From: Fibrobacter sp. UWR3 | GTDB taxonomy: Bacteria; Fibrobacterota; Fibrobacteria; Fibrobacterales; Fibrobacteraceae | Direction of reading: 5' to 3' | Length of the DNA stretch: 64,000 nt | Assembly (NCBI RefSeq): GCF_900143055.1 | Contig: NZ_FRCW01000012.1 | Location: 1 to 64,000, forward strand | Part shown: one piece after another, positions 27,101-34,614 of the stretch | How positions within the stretch are numbered: the first letter of the stretch is position 1 | Layout of the letters: the number at the start of each line of letters is the position of its first letter | Made by a program: the position numbers and the translations under genes | Notes under the pieces: generated by a model | What the model was told of the DNA's origin: nothing | The model's input: only the letters and a program-made list of their open reading frames with translations | Databases searched by the model: none

Positions 27101-27390
27101 ACATCGAAGGCGATAATGTTGTAAGCGATATTCGTTTTGAAAAGGAGATCCCCGACCAAGTCGGGGAAGATATTGGCGGAAAAGTCTACATCAACAAGGC
27201 GCAGTATTTTGCGAACGTTCCTGAACTAGCCTGGAACTTCTACATCGGTGGCTATCAACCCGCACAAAAGTGGCTCAAAGACCGCAAAAACCGCACCCTT
27301 ACCTTCGACGATATCTCGCATTACCGCAAAATCATCGCTATCCTTATCGAAACCCACAATTTGATGCAGGAACTCGATAAAAAAGCGTAA
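24193..27390 (+). CDS. Type IIG-like restriction-modification enzyme
   Basis: A 1065-residue single-chain enzyme (ATG at 24193 after GGAG). The N-terminal ~170 residues contain a PD-(D/E)xK nuclease core (APDYII ... VAFVEAK). An adenine-methyltransferase core follows, with motif I DPATGTGTFL (about 420) and motif IV NPPY (about 535). The C-terminal half would supply target recognition. No helicase motifs were seen, so it is not type ISP. Three palindromic repeats lie in frame within it (26137-26178, 26810-26877, 27147-27167), adding non-native segments. Base composition in 25.7-26.7 kb is more AT-rich than the flanks, suggesting an exchanged recognition domain. Confidence 0.85.
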   Translation: MADLDKSKIQAVAQYIDEVSKQFSTGKATEHSYRPALAKLLSDLLPKFTITNEPSRIQCGAPDYIIAKGKGATSIPVAFVEAKDIGDSDLDGNRQHKEQFNRYKNSLDHILFTDYLDFHLYENGEFINSIRIAEIKGNKIALIDTNVPMFLEMVAHIAESTPQKITSSTKLAQMMAAKARLLAEVIEKTLETDSEKTSELAGQWKSFQKVLIHDLTERQFADIYAQTICYGMFAARLHDDTPDTFSRAEAAELIPKTNPFLRKVFQNVATFDVDTSIAWIVDDLAETFRVTDMPKVMKNFGKATGQADPMIHFYEDFLRYYDPKQKKACGVYYTPEPVVHFIVNAVDEILKSRFNLSDGLADTSKVTIRQTSNLYTDNRTKDHKKYETREYHKVQILDPATGTGTFLAEVVRKIYSGMENRKGAWQNYVEEHLLPRLNGFEFMMAPYAVAHLKLDMVLAQTGYKARQDKRLRIFLTNSLEECDHDTGTLFAQWLAQEANEANLVKRDTPVMVMIGNPPYSGESSNNGKWIMHLLEDYKKEPGGKEKLNERNPKWINDDYVKFIRLGHYFVKKNGEGVLAFINPHGFLDNPTFRGMRWSLLQAFDEIYTLDLHGNSKKKETAPDGGKDENVFDIMQGVSINIFVKKKQSVILSEARKGEVEGSLAKVYHYELFGKRFEKYTFLADTPFKNIKWKKLNPQGPQYFFVPKSEVGKDEYEKGFAANELFKMNSMGVTTGKDKILVSESIKDLQDNISTEYGYYGKEFVRKVLYRPFDKQYLYYDTSKLARARESLAKNFEKDNYGLCLIRINSRDEGLTVFITDKITDKTLLSSKDNANVFPLYLYPTEGEEQLGETRKPNLDEKIWHKIDACLDECHSGGRGPIESMDPIEASPLQGDNRSHITTPEQVFDYIYGVLHTPSYREKYKEFLKIDFPRIPYPENKEDFERIASIGNKLRKLHLMEEIPPQATSFDIEGDNVVSDIRFEKEIPDQVGEDIGGKVYINKAQYFANVPELAWNFYIGGYQPAQKWLKDRKNRTLTFDDISHYRKIIAILIETHNLMQELDKKA
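26137..26178. repeat. Palindromic repeat inserted in frame in the RM gene (1)
   Basis: 42 bases, 14 codons, matching the dapF-dapL intergenic repeat (GTCATCCTGAGCGAAG ... CGAAGTCGAAGGATCT). It is read as VILSEARKGEVEGS without disturbing the frame, between KKKQS and LAKVYHY. Confidence 0.75.
26810..26877. repeat. Palindromic repeat inserted in frame in the RM gene (2)
   Basis: 68 bases starting GTCATTCTGGAGG, containing CGATAGAATCCATGG and ending CTCTCCAGGGTGAC. The start and the GATAGAATCCAT core match the intergenic repeat at 24100-24142. It is translated as SGGRGPIESMDPIEASPLQG, an atypical Gly/Pro-rich insert. Confidence 0.7.
27147..27167. repeat. Short palindrome in the RM gene (3)
   Basis: GATCCCCGAC-CAA-GTCGGGGA forms a 9-bp stem and is read as IPDQVGED. 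It resembles common dispersed ATCCCCGAC repeats. Its origin as an insertion is less certain than for the two others. Confidence 0.4.
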
Positions 27391-27408
27391 TTACTTTTTG
27401 GAGGAAAG

Positions 27409-27732
27409 ATGAATACTAGCCAAACAAGGCCTGAAAATGTTATATTGCCATCAAGCAATATGATGTACCCCTTCATGACACTTGACGACAACGCGGAAAT
27501 TGTCCATTCCGAAATGGGCAAGGATGGCCGCGTTAAGGTGTACATCGAAAAGCCCGACGCAAAAGACGGCTTCCATCGGGCGACATGCTATTTACCCTCC
27601 TATACATGGGAAGATATATTCGGTTTTTCAGATGAGGAAATCAATCGCTATAAGAAGGTGATTGAATCTACGGCTCATTTGATAATGGAATTTTCTCAGA
27701 GAGGTGGGTTCAGCAATGCCGCAAATCTTTAA
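27409..27732 (+). CDS. Small protein of unknown function, 107 residues
   Basis: ATG at 27409 after TTTGGAGG. A soluble, acidic protein with a possible small beta domain (NAEIVHSEMGKDGRVKVYIEKP) followed by two helices; no recognised family. It overlaps the start of the truncated DUF4160 gene. DUF4160 genes are often paired with a small partner gene (DUF2442), and this may fill that position, although the sequence does not clearly match. Confidence 0.55.
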   Translation: MNTSQTRPENVILPSSNMMYPFMTLDDNAEIVHSEMGKDGRVKVYIEKPDAKDGFHRATCYLPSYTWEDIFGFSDEEINRYKKVIESTAHLIMEFSQRGGFSNAANL

Positions 27733-27889
27733 GATAGGATCTTTCTGGGTTTATTTCTGGTCCAACGAAGGTGTTCCTCTGGAACCGGTACATGTCTTGC
27801 AAAATATTCTTCGGATTATTGAAGCTCGTCATGAGGATGTTGTTGCGAAATGGATTGCTCATTTCAACGAAATATCGTATTTCTGCTAG
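27716..27889 (+). pseudogene. DUF4160-like gene with internal deletion
   Basis: The 57-residue frame starts MPQIFKIGSFWVYFWSNE, a good DUF4160 N-terminus, and ends RIIEARHEDVVAKWIAHFNEI, a good DUF4160 C-terminus. The ~30 residues normally between them are missing: EPVHV is followed directly by LQNILRII. I read this as an in-frame deletion, so the product is probably not functional. The gene overlaps the preceding one by 17 bases. Confidence 0.55.
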
Positions 27890-28154
27890 ACTTACTGCAA
27901 ATTATGGTAAGGGATTTTCTATGACGAACTTGAAGCAGATGCGGGATTTCTATCTGACTTATCAAATTGGTCAGACGGTGTCTGACCAATTCGTCTTGAG
28001 CTGGTCCCATTACTTGTTCCTGATGCGTATCGATAATCCCGATGAACGGAAATTCTACGAAATTGAGGCGAAAAACTCGAATTGGAGCCTGCGGGAACTC
28101 AAAAGGCAGTTCGATTCCAAAAAGAAGGCTCAAAGATGGTGTGTCGTTCCGTAA
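27879..28154 (+). pseudogene. DUF1016 (YhcG-type) N-terminal fragment
   Basis: Without its own start region, the frame reads SARLTANYGKGFS, then LKQMRDFYLTYQIGQTVSDQ, LSWSHYLFLMRI and NWSLRELKRQFDS. This is the conserved N-terminal helical domain of DUF1016/YhcG proteins, which carry a C-terminal PDDEXK nuclease. Both the true N-terminus and the whole nuclease domain are gone; the frame runs into KKKAQRW and stops. Confidence 0.65.
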
Positions 28155-28185
28155 AATTCTGCCAGTTTTTTTGCCGTTCCCGACA

Positions 28186-28494
28186 TTACAATCCCAGAAT
28201 CTTCAGGTAATCCATTCGACTGTTCAAAATTCGAATGACAAAAACTTTATCACGTTCGTTCCGGTAAAAGACCAAATACCCGCTGACAGAAAGGCAACGA
28301 AACTTCGTCAAGCTATTTACCTTACCTCTTAACGAAGGGCCGATCTCAGGGAAGACGGCTAAGTTGTCAATGGCATCAAGAATTTCAATGAGTTTTTCGT
28401 TCGCCGCCTTGGGACTTCCCAGCTCGGTTTCGATATAAGCTTTGATACCGTCTAAATCTTCGACGGCTTTTGGCGAAAATACGACGGAGGGCAT
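28186..28494 (-). CDS. RelE/ParE-family toxin
   Basis: 102 residues with the ParE fold pattern: SPKAVEDLDGIKAYI near the N-terminus, then FPEIGPSLRG, a central FRCLSVSGYLVFYR strand pair and VFVIRILNSRMDYLKIL at the end. It starts on the base immediately after the antitoxin stop codon, so the pair is translationally coupled. The target (ribosome or gyrase) cannot be told from sequence. Confidence 0.85.
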   Translation of the reverse strand: MPSVVFSPKAVEDLDGIKAYIETELGSPKAANEKLIEILDAIDNLAVFPEIGPSLRGKVNSLTKFRCLSVSGYLVFYRNERDKVFVIRILNSRMDYLKILGL

Positions 28495-28740
28495 CTAGAC
28501 CTCGTATTTTTTCCGCACATCAGCGGCGGAAAGCCATCGTCCCTGTTCGGCGGAGCGTTCGCCTTCGGCAAGAGCCTTCTGTAGCTTTAGTTCGGCGACC
28601 ATGCGTTCGTATTCCTTGATATCAATTACAACGTAACAACCGCGGCCGTTCTTAGTCAAAAAGACTGGAGAATCTTCGGTCACGTTCTGAAGAACTTCGT
28701 TATAATTGCGCAAATCAGAAACTGGCAAAATACAGGGCAT
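28495..28740 (-). CDS. Phd/YefM-family antitoxin
   Basis: 81 residues beginning MPCILPVSDLRNYNEVLQNV, then PVFLTKNGRGCYVVIDIKEYERM, the typical Phd/YefM DNA-binding half. The C-terminal ~35 residues are charged and would cover the ParE toxin. GGAGG lies before the ATG at 28740. It precedes and presumably represses the toxin gene. Confidence 0.88.
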   Translation of the reverse strand: MPCILPVSDLRNYNEVLQNVTEDSPVFLTKNGRGCYVVIDIKEYERMVAELKLQKALAEGERSAEQGRWLSAADVRKKYEV

Positions 28741-28937
28741 GGGGAACCTCCTTTCCTAAAATACAAAATTTTAAGAATAATTGCAAGTAAAATTCAACGA
28801 AGTACGCGCCGTATTGCGAGTTTTCTGCCTTAAATCTATGTCTTGCAGGCATATCTAGTTATGAAAACAAAGTATTTGCAATATCTGAAAAATGAAGGTA
28901 TATTTGAACATGTAAAGAATTCAACCGAGAGGAACCT

Positions 28938-29477
28938 ATGAAAAAAGTATTGGTCTTGTCCAGCAGCTTGCGCAAGGGAAGTAACTCCGAAACCTTGGCG
29001 CAGGAGTTCGCGAAGGGTGCCGCCGAGGCGGGCAACAAGGTGGAATTCGAGTCGCTGCGCGGCAAGAAGATCGGTTTTTGCATGGGCTGCCTCGCTTGCC
29101 AGAAGAAGGGCAAGTGCGTCATCAAGGACGACGCTCCCGCCATCACCAAGAAGATGGAATCGGCGGACGTCATCGTGTTCGCCACACCCATTTACTATTA
29201 CGAGATGAGCGGCCAGCTCAAGACGATGCTCGACCGCGCGAATTCCCTCTATTCCAGCGATTACAAGTTCCGCGAAATATACCTGCTCACTTCTGCCGCC
29301 GACACCGACGCGAAGGCCATGAACATCGCGAAGCGCGGCATTGGTGGGTGGATAGCCTGTTTCGATGGCGTGAAGCTCAAGGGCGCCCTCTGCGCCACGG
29401 GTGCCGAAAGCGCAGGCGACGTCAAGAAGAATTCCGCGCTCCTGAAAAAGGCGTTCACCATGGGAAAGAAAGTGTAA
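28938..29477 (+). CDS. Flavodoxin-fold NAD(P)H-dependent FMN reductase
   Basis: 179 residues. The N-terminus VLVLSSSLRKGSNSE is the FMN phosphate loop. CMGCLACQKKGKC supplies four cysteines in the position of the Fe-S cluster of iron-sulfur flavoproteins, or of a redox disulfide, and FATPIYYYEMSGQLK is the second FMN loop. Cytosolic (no signal). AGAGGAACC precedes the ATG. Likely reduces quinones, disulfides or metals; substrate unknown. Confidence 0.85.
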   Translation: MKKVLVLSSSLRKGSNSETLAQEFAKGAAEAGNKVEFESLRGKKIGFCMGCLACQKKGKCVIKDDAPAITKKMESADVIVFATPIYYYEMSGQLKTMLDRANSLYSSDYKFREIYLLTSAADTDAKAMNIAKRGIGGWIACFDGVKLKGALCATGAESAGDVKKNSALLKKAFTMGKKV

Positions 29478-29486
29478 TACAATAAA

Positions 29487-29636
29487 GTCATTCTCACGAA
29501 GGCTGGATTGCTTTTTGTCATTCTCGCGAAGGCGAAATTGCAGTTCGTCATTCTCGCGAAGGCGAAATTGCAGTTCGTCATTCTCGCGAAGGCGAAATTG
29601 TAGTTCGTCATTCTCGCGAAGGCGAGAATCTTAAGA
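29487..29636. repeat. Five tandem 30-bp repeats
   Basis: Five consecutive units of exactly 30 bases start at 29487, 29517, 29547, 29577 and 29607, each beginning GTCATTCTCGCGAAGGCG. The outer units are the most diverged. A palindrome TGTCCGCCTGCGCGGACA follows. The unit derives from the dispersed GTCATYCTCGCG repeat of this genome. It lies between the flavin reductase and hydrolase genes and codes for nothing evident. Confidence 0.85.
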
Positions 29637-29692
29637 TGTCCGCCTGCGCGGACATGACGAGATGAGTTGAATTTTTAAATAGGAGATAAATC

Positions 29693-30892
29693 ATGAAATC
29701 CAGATTCTTTAAAGCGGCGTTTGCCGTGGTTTCCGCATGCACCCTGATGGCATGCTCCCCCGAAAAAGAAAACAATGCTGCCGCGCAAGGTGCCGCCACG
29801 CCGGCCGCGCAGTCCGCAACAGAAGCAGCACAACAGACAAAGGAAGAAAATATGAACAAGCTTACGCTCACCGCCGAATGGGATAAGGTTTTCCCCAAGA
29901 GCGACAAGGTCGAACATTCCAAGGTCACATTCAAGAACCACTTTGGCATTGAACTCGCCGCCGACATGTTCGTGCCCAAGGACACGAGCCTCAAGGTGAA
30001 CGGCAAGTTCCCGGCGATTGCAGTCTCGGGCCCGTTCGGTGCCGTCAAGGAACAGTCCAGCGGCCTTTACGCCCAGCAGATGGCGGAACGCGGATTCCTG
30101 ACCATTGCGTTCGACCCGAGCTTCACCGGCGAATCGGGCGGCGAGCCGCGCTACATGAACAGCCCGGACATCAACACCGAAGACTTCATGGCGTCCGTGG
30201 ACTTCCTCTCGACCCGCGACAACGTTGACCCGGAACGCATCGGCATCATCGGCATTTGCGGCTGGGGCGGCATGGCGATTAACGCCGCCGGCATCGACAC
30301 CCGCGTAAAGGCGACGGTTGCCTCGACCATGTACGACATGAGCCGCGTAACCGCGAACGGCTACTTCGATTCTGCAAACAACGCCGACGCCCGCAACGAG
30401 GCTCGCAAGGCTCTGATGGCCCAGCGCACCAAGGACTTCAAGAACGGCACCTACGACCTGGCCGGCGGCGTGGTGGACCCGCTCCCGAACGACGCTCCTT
30501 ACTTTGTCAAGGATTACTACGCCTACTACAAGACCCCGCGCGGCTACCACAAGCGCTCCCTCAACAGCAACAAGGGCTGGGCCGCCTCCGCAGGCACCTC
30601 GCTCATGAACACCAAGCTTCTCGCATACGCCGACGAAATCCGTAACCCGGTGCTCATCATCCACGGCGAAAAGGCCCACAGCCGCTACTTCGGCGAAGGC
30701 GCATTCGAAAAGATGACCGGCAAGAAGGCGGACGTCCCCGCAAAACTCGACGCCACCAAGAACTGGAGCAAGACCGTCGGCAACAAGGAACTCCTCGTCA
30801 TCCCCGGAGCCTCCCACGTGGACCTCTACGACAACCTGGAAAAAATCCCCTTCGAAAAGCTGAACGAATTCTTCAAGACGAACTTGAAGTAA
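29693..30892 (+). CDS. Alpha/beta hydrolase lipoprotein
   Basis: 399 residues. The leader ends CTLMAC (lipobox), followed by an Ala/Gln/Glu spacer. The hydrolase core has the nucleophile elbow IIGICGWGGMA, with Cys in place of the usual Ser as in YcjY/dienelactone-hydrolase-like proteins, an acid in LIIHGEKAHSR, and His in PGASHVDLYD. It is therefore a thiol-type hydrolase predicted to sit in the envelope. Its last codons and terminator are duplicated 2.67 kb downstream (33540-33635). Confidence 0.85.
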   Translation: MKSRFFKAAFAVVSACTLMACSPEKENNAAAQGAATPAAQSATEAAQQTKEENMNKLTLTAEWDKVFPKSDKVEHSKVTFKNHFGIELAADMFVPKDTSLKVNGKFPAIAVSGPFGAVKEQSSGLYAQQMAERGFLTIAFDPSFTGESGGEPRYMNSPDINTEDFMASVDFLSTRDNVDPERIGIIGICGWGGMAINAAGIDTRVKATVASTMYDMSRVTANGYFDSANNADARNEARKALMAQRTKDFKNGTYDLAGGVVDPLPNDAPYFVKDYYAYYKTPRGYHKRSLNSNKGWAASAGTSLMNTKLLAYADEIRNPVLIIHGEKAHSRYFGEGAFEKMTGKKADVPAKLDATKNWSKTVGNKELLVIPGASHVDLYDNLEKIPFEKLNEFFKTNLK

Positions 30893-30964
30893 GCAAAAGA
30901 CACAAAACCGCGACGATTCTCGCTGCTGTCCAAGGTCACAAATGTGACCTTGGTTGCTTTTTGT
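30870..30964. repeat. Direct repeat 1: 3' end of hydrolase gene plus terminator
   Basis: 95 bases, from TCTTCAAGACGAACTTG in the last hydrolase codons through the terminator hairpin CCAAGGTCACA/TGTGACCTTGG and TTGCTTTTTGT. It matches 33540-33635 with one substitution and one inserted base. The two copies bracket the ATPase and SEC-C genes. Confidence 0.9.
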
Positions 30965-30988
30965 TGAATTTAAGCCAAACGCCTGGTA

Positions 30989-31039
30989 CACAACCTTGTG
31001 GACCACAACTTTGTGTACTTTTTGGTGCACAACCTTGTG
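30989..31039. promoter_or_regulatory. Three CACAA-CY-TTGTG palindromes upstream of ATPase gene
   Basis: Near-identical 12-bp inverted repeats CACAACCTTGTG (30989-31000), CACAACTTTGTG (31004-31015) and CACAACCTTGTG (31028-31039), 40-90 bp before the start of the ATPase gene. A fourth copy with the same flanking GCCTGGTA lies upstream of the other ATPase gene (42574-42585). Probably operators for a shared regulator. Confidence 0.6.
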
Positions 31040-31079
31040 TATCGATGAAAAATAATGTATATTATAGGCGGAGGTTCCC

Positions 31080-32198
31080 ATGAACGACGCTTTTATATAT
31101 GGTTATGCGGTTGAGGGCGAAAACTTTACGGATCGCGAAGCTGAGACCAAAAGGCTCAAGGCGAATTTTGAGCATGGGGTAAACACCTTGCTTATCTCTA
31201 ATCGCCGTATCGGCAAGACCTCCCTGGTTCGCCATGTCGGCCGCTTGGTGAATCCGAAAAAGGCCCTCGTCGTTTATTTAGACATTTTTGACTGTCGCAG
31301 CGAATACGATTTCTACAATAAACTTGCGACCGCAGTCTTGCAGCAGACTTCGTCAAAGATTGATTCTATCCTGCAAAATGCAAAGAATTTTTTGAGCCGG
31401 GTTTCGCCTAAAATCAGCATGGGGCCGGATCCGACGTCTGAATTTTCGCTTTCGCTGGGTATCACTCCGAAGGAATACGCTCCCGAGCAAATTTTGGAAT
31501 TGGCCGAAAATATTGCGAAAAAGCAAAAGAAGCGCATCGTTGTTTGCATTGACGAGTTTCAGCAGATAGGCGAGTTTCCGGATTCGCTCTCTGTCCAGAA
31601 ACGGCTTCGCGGTGCATGGCAGTTGCAGCAGAACGTTTCGTATTGTCTGTTTGGCAGCAAAAAGCACCTGCTCACAAACATCTTCCAGAACAAGAGCATG
31701 CCATTCTATCAGTTTGGCGACGCGATTTACCTGGGTGTCATTTCTACCGAAAATTGGGTTCCCTTTATCTGCGATAAGTTCAAGAAGCATGGACTTCGTA
31801 TCGACAAGGAACTGGCTTCAAGAATTTGTGGCGAAGTGGAAAATTATTCTTCTTACGTGCAACAGCTTGCCTGGCTGGTAATGTTGCACACGGAACGCGA
31901 AGTTACTTCTGAAATAATTGATACCGCCATGAATGAACTCATCGCCCAGAATGCGGCGCTCTTTATGCAGCAGACAGAGGGGCTTTCCAGTTACCAGATG
32001 AACATGCTTCGAGCGATAGCCGCAGGAATTCATAACGGTTTCCTGTCGCAGGAGGTGCTGGAGACCTATCGCCTCGGGACTAAATCGAATATTCCCCGAA
32101 TAAAGAAGGCCCTGATAGACCGAGATATAGTGGAACAGCGTGAAACGGGCCTCTATATCAGCGACCCCATATTCAACAAGTGGTTCAGGAGATTTTAA
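31080..32198 (+). CDS. Archaeal-type (PF01637-like) P-loop ATPase
   Basis: 372 residues, start ATG 31080 after GGCGGAGG. Walker A is SNRRIGKTSLV (about 42-52), Walker B VVCIDEFQQIG (about 160) and sensor-like LFGSKKHLL follows. The C-terminal ~90 residues are a winged helix (QMNMLRAIA ... IPRIKKALIDRDIVEQ ... ISDPIFNKWFRRF). Such STAND-related ATPases are often mobile-island or defence genes. It is 4 bp from a SEC-C gene and lies between two direct repeats. Confidence 0.85.
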   Translation: MNDAFIYGYAVEGENFTDREAETKRLKANFEHGVNTLLISNRRIGKTSLVRHVGRLVNPKKALVVYLDIFDCRSEYDFYNKLATAVLQQTSSKIDSILQNAKNFLSRVSPKISMGPDPTSEFSLSLGITPKEYAPEQILELAENIAKKQKKRIVVCIDEFQQIGEFPDSLSVQKRLRGAWQLQQNVSYCLFGSKKHLLTNIFQNKSMPFYQFGDAIYLGVISTENWVPFICDKFKKHGLRIDKELASRICGEVENYSSYVQQLAWLVMLHTEREVTSEIIDTAMNELIAQNAALFMQQTEGLSSYQMNMLRAIAAGIHNGFLSQEVLETYRLGTKSNIPRIKKALIDRDIVEQRETGLYISDPIFNKWFRRF

Positions 32199-32201
32199 GA
32201 A

Positions 32202-33437
32202 ATGAACATCAATTCTCTGCCGAAAGACTACCGTAGCCGTTTACTCCGTGAAACGAACTGCATCCACAAAGAACCGATTCCGTCTAAGACTCTTGCAAAA
32301 CTTCTGAATGCTTGCCCAAAGGATTCCGTCCAGGATATTCATTTCTGCACGACGCCGGAACTAGAAAAAGACGAGGTTTGCGAAGAACAATTGCGCAAGG
32401 CCGAGTACATCGAAATCCTTAAAAAGCGAATTCCTAAAATATTCGAGAGCTTTGTCAAGTATTCCGGAGACTTTGAATTTTCGCTGTTCTTGGACCTTAT
32501 GTTTAATGAATACGCAGGTGAGTCTCCCTTCAAGGAAATGTTCCCGGAAGGTTATCCTGCAAGATTCAATTTCCCGAACATTGACGAGCGCATTTTCAAG
32601 TTCGTAGAACAGAATTTGTCTATTGGGTTTATGTTCCTTTTCGGAACGGATGAAGACAACTTGACATTGGTTGTTCCTGAGGAATTTATTGAAATTGTGG
32701 ATGGAACAAAACGGTCTATGGCAGGGTTCCATGACTATTGCAAGGTTTACGCCAACCTTTATGGCGTATGCAATCCCGAGACGGTCATCAGCAAGTGGAA
32801 CATGGACCATGTCGACCGCACCCTGACCAAGAAACAAGGAGTTGCGGCAATCAACGAGTGCAGTTTGTTTACCCGTTATTTTACGAGCTATGGCGTGTGC
32901 CTTTGCGCCTGGAGTGTCGAAACATCTGTAGTGATTGAGCACATTATTGAAGAGCGCAAAATCCATCGCCCCTATAGGCCGACCAATGAGGAATTTAACG
33001 AGTGGCTTGACTATACGGACGATATCAATGAAAATCTTGCGGAATTCAAGACCATCCGCGATCACTTTAAAAAGTATTCGGATAAACCCGCCTTTGCTGA
33101 TTTTGATGCTCACTGCCTTCTGGACGATTTGCGCATGGCTATGGAACATCCTGCTGCAATTGTTGAAAGGTATCGTCGGCAACTCGGCTTTACCCGTATC
33201 GATATGGACAAGATTACGCCCATTATCAGTGCCATTATGGAATTGAACAACAAGGCTAGACTTTGGGTTACTTACGGAAATGTTCCAGATGAATTGTCTT
33301 CGTCTCAAGAAAGTGGCTTTGGAATGAAGCAGAATATCGCCGTTGTTCGCTCGACGCCGAAAGTGGGGCGCAATGATCCTTGCCCTTGTGGTAGCGGCCT
33401 CAAGTACAAGAAGTGCTGCGGCAAAATGGTGAATTAG
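32202..33437 (+). CDS. SEC-C zinc-motif protein of unknown function
   Basis: 411 residues. The only recognised part is the C-terminal SEC-C motif [19 protein letters not shown] (CxC...CC zinc ligands), as at the end of SecA, here a protein-interaction or zinc module. The ~370-residue N-terminal region has no family I know. It follows the ATPase by 3 bp and is almost certainly co-expressed, suggesting a two-protein system. Confidence 0.75.
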   Translation: MNINSLPKDYRSRLLRETNCIHKEPIPSKTLAKLLNACPKDSVQDIHFCTTPELEKDEVCEEQLRKAEYIEILKKRIPKIFESFVKYSGDFEFSLFLDLMFNEYAGESPFKEMFPEGYPARFNFPNIDERIFKFVEQNLSIGFMFLFGTDEDNLTLVVPEEFIEIVDGTKRSMAGFHDYCKVYANLYGVCNPETVISKWNMDHVDRTLTKKQGVAAINECSLFTRYFTSYGVCLCAWSVETSVVIEHIIEERKIHRPYRPTNEEFNEWLDYTDDINENLAEFKTIRDHFKKYSDKPAFADFDAHCLLDDLRMAMEHPAAIVERYRRQLGFTRIDMDKITPIISAIMELNNKARLWVTYGNVPDELSSSQESGFGMKQNIAVVRSTPKVGRNDPCPCGSGLKYKKCCGKMVN

Positions 33438-33539
33438 GGTTTGTTGAAACTTATTTTACTGGGATTTGGTTTATTGGCGGCTGTTTTTGTGCTGAAATGA
33501 CATTATACCGGATTTGGAAACTGCAGATGAAATGTTTTG

Positions 33540-33635
33540 TCTTCAAGACGAACTTGAAGTAAGCAAAAGACACAAAACCGCGACGGTTCTCGCTGCTGTC
33601 CAAGGTCACAAATTGTGACCTTGGTTGCTTTTTGT
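33540..33635. repeat. Direct repeat 2: copy of hydrolase gene 3' end plus terminator
   Basis: 96 bases nearly identical to 30870-30964, including the last 8 codons and stop of the hydrolase gene and its terminator hairpin. There is no hydrolase gene in front of this copy, so it is the duplicated boundary of the inserted segment. The rest of 33438-33736 holds no gene. Confidence 0.9.
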
Positions 33636-33736
33636 CATTTTTTGCCATTTTTAAATGCTATTTTAGGGATATGTGCGTAAATGCCATATTGACAATTAGA
33701 CATTCAAAACCTATTTTTTAGCGGAGGAATAAACCT

Positions 33737-33892
33737 ATGGCAGTGGCAATAAGATCCATACCGACGCTTCAAGGGGAAGACGCTGAACGTTTTCTCAAGG
33801 AAGCCGAATACGCCGAAAAGAACGAGCGTAAACAGGATTTTGGAGATAAAATTCTGCTCGTTAGGAATTTCCTCCGCGAACAAGGTTTCTAG
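33737..33892 (+). CDS. Small antitoxin-like protein partnering GNAT toxin
   Basis: 51 residues: MAVAIRSIPTLQGEDAERFL, then a charged helix with FGDKILLVRNFLREQGF. A strong AGCGGAGGAAT precedes the ATG. It ends 2 bases before the GNAT gene. A clear homologue (MALAIASVPILTGEASDRF..., 62049-62216) precedes the second GNAT gene of the window, so the pair is a recurring unit and this is probably its antitoxin. Confidence 0.7.
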   Translation: MAVAIRSIPTLQGEDAERFLKEAEYAEKNERKQDFGDKILLVRNFLREQGF

Positions 33893-33894
33893 AC

Positions 33895-34506
33895 ATGACC
33901 CTTGCCGAATTTTTGAACCGATGCTCCTTTGCTCGGCTTTCTTCGGAATTGCTGCAAAGTTGCAACCCCTTCAAATGCGGAAATGAAGACCTTGACGAAT
34001 TTTTCAGAGAGGATTTTCGACTATACGGTGAAAAACTTTTGGGAAAGACTTATGTCTTTCGTCTAAGAGAGCGTCCCGAAAGCATCGTTGCTGCATTTAC
34101 AATATCAAACGATTCAATTCGAATCAAACAACTTGCTCCTGAAGACAAGGCGAAGATTGAATATGTCACGGAGAATGGCGAGAAGAATCTTCGCCGCTAT
34201 CCCGGAGTTTTGGTCGGTCGCCTAGGGACGAATATTGAATTTGCCAAACAAGGTTTTGGCTCTGCAGTAATGGACTTCATCAAGGCTTGGTTCCGTAGCG
34301 ACGAAAACAAGACCGGTTGCCGGTTTATCATCGTTGATGCAATCAATAAACCGGAAGTCATTCATTACTATCAGAAAAACAATTTCAAATTCCTTTATAG
34401 TTCCGAAATTAACGAAGCAAGGGCTCTTGGAATAAACGTGAAAATGCTGGGAGAAAAACCTTTGCATACACGTTTGATGTATTTTGATTTGATTGATATT
34501 AAATAA
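33895..34506 (+). CDS. GNAT acetyltransferase, probable toxin
   Basis: 203 residues. The N-terminal block FKCGNEDLDEFFREDF, central VGRLGTN, and acetyl-CoA loop QGFGSAVMDF followed by CRFIIVDAINKPEVIHYYQKNNF are typical of TacT/AtaT-like GNAT toxins, which acetylate aminoacyl-tRNA. Overall similar to the protein at 61441-62049 (shared LSNDSI/ISNDSI, KTGCRF, RLMYFDLI). The antitoxin gene lies just upstream. Confidence 0.78.
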   Translation: MTLAEFLNRCSFARLSSELLQSCNPFKCGNEDLDEFFREDFRLYGEKLLGKTYVFRLRERPESIVAAFTISNDSIRIKQLAPEDKAKIEYVTENGEKNLRRYPGVLVGRLGTNIEFAKQGFGSAVMDFIKAWFRSDENKTGCRFIIVDAINKPEVIHYYQKNNFKFLYSSEINEARALGINVKMLGEKPLHTRLMYFDLIDIK

Positions 34507-34614
34507 AGATGTTTTACTTCGGTGTTTATTTCCGTGAATTCATGCGCAAAAGGCATAGTGAGTCATAGCAAATAAGTATTTTGAATAGCTCGCATAATTA
34601 TTTATATTGTGTAT

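Noticed and set aside
29487-29636. CRISPR array
   Set aside because: The 30-bp units are contiguous without unique spacers and there are no cas genes.
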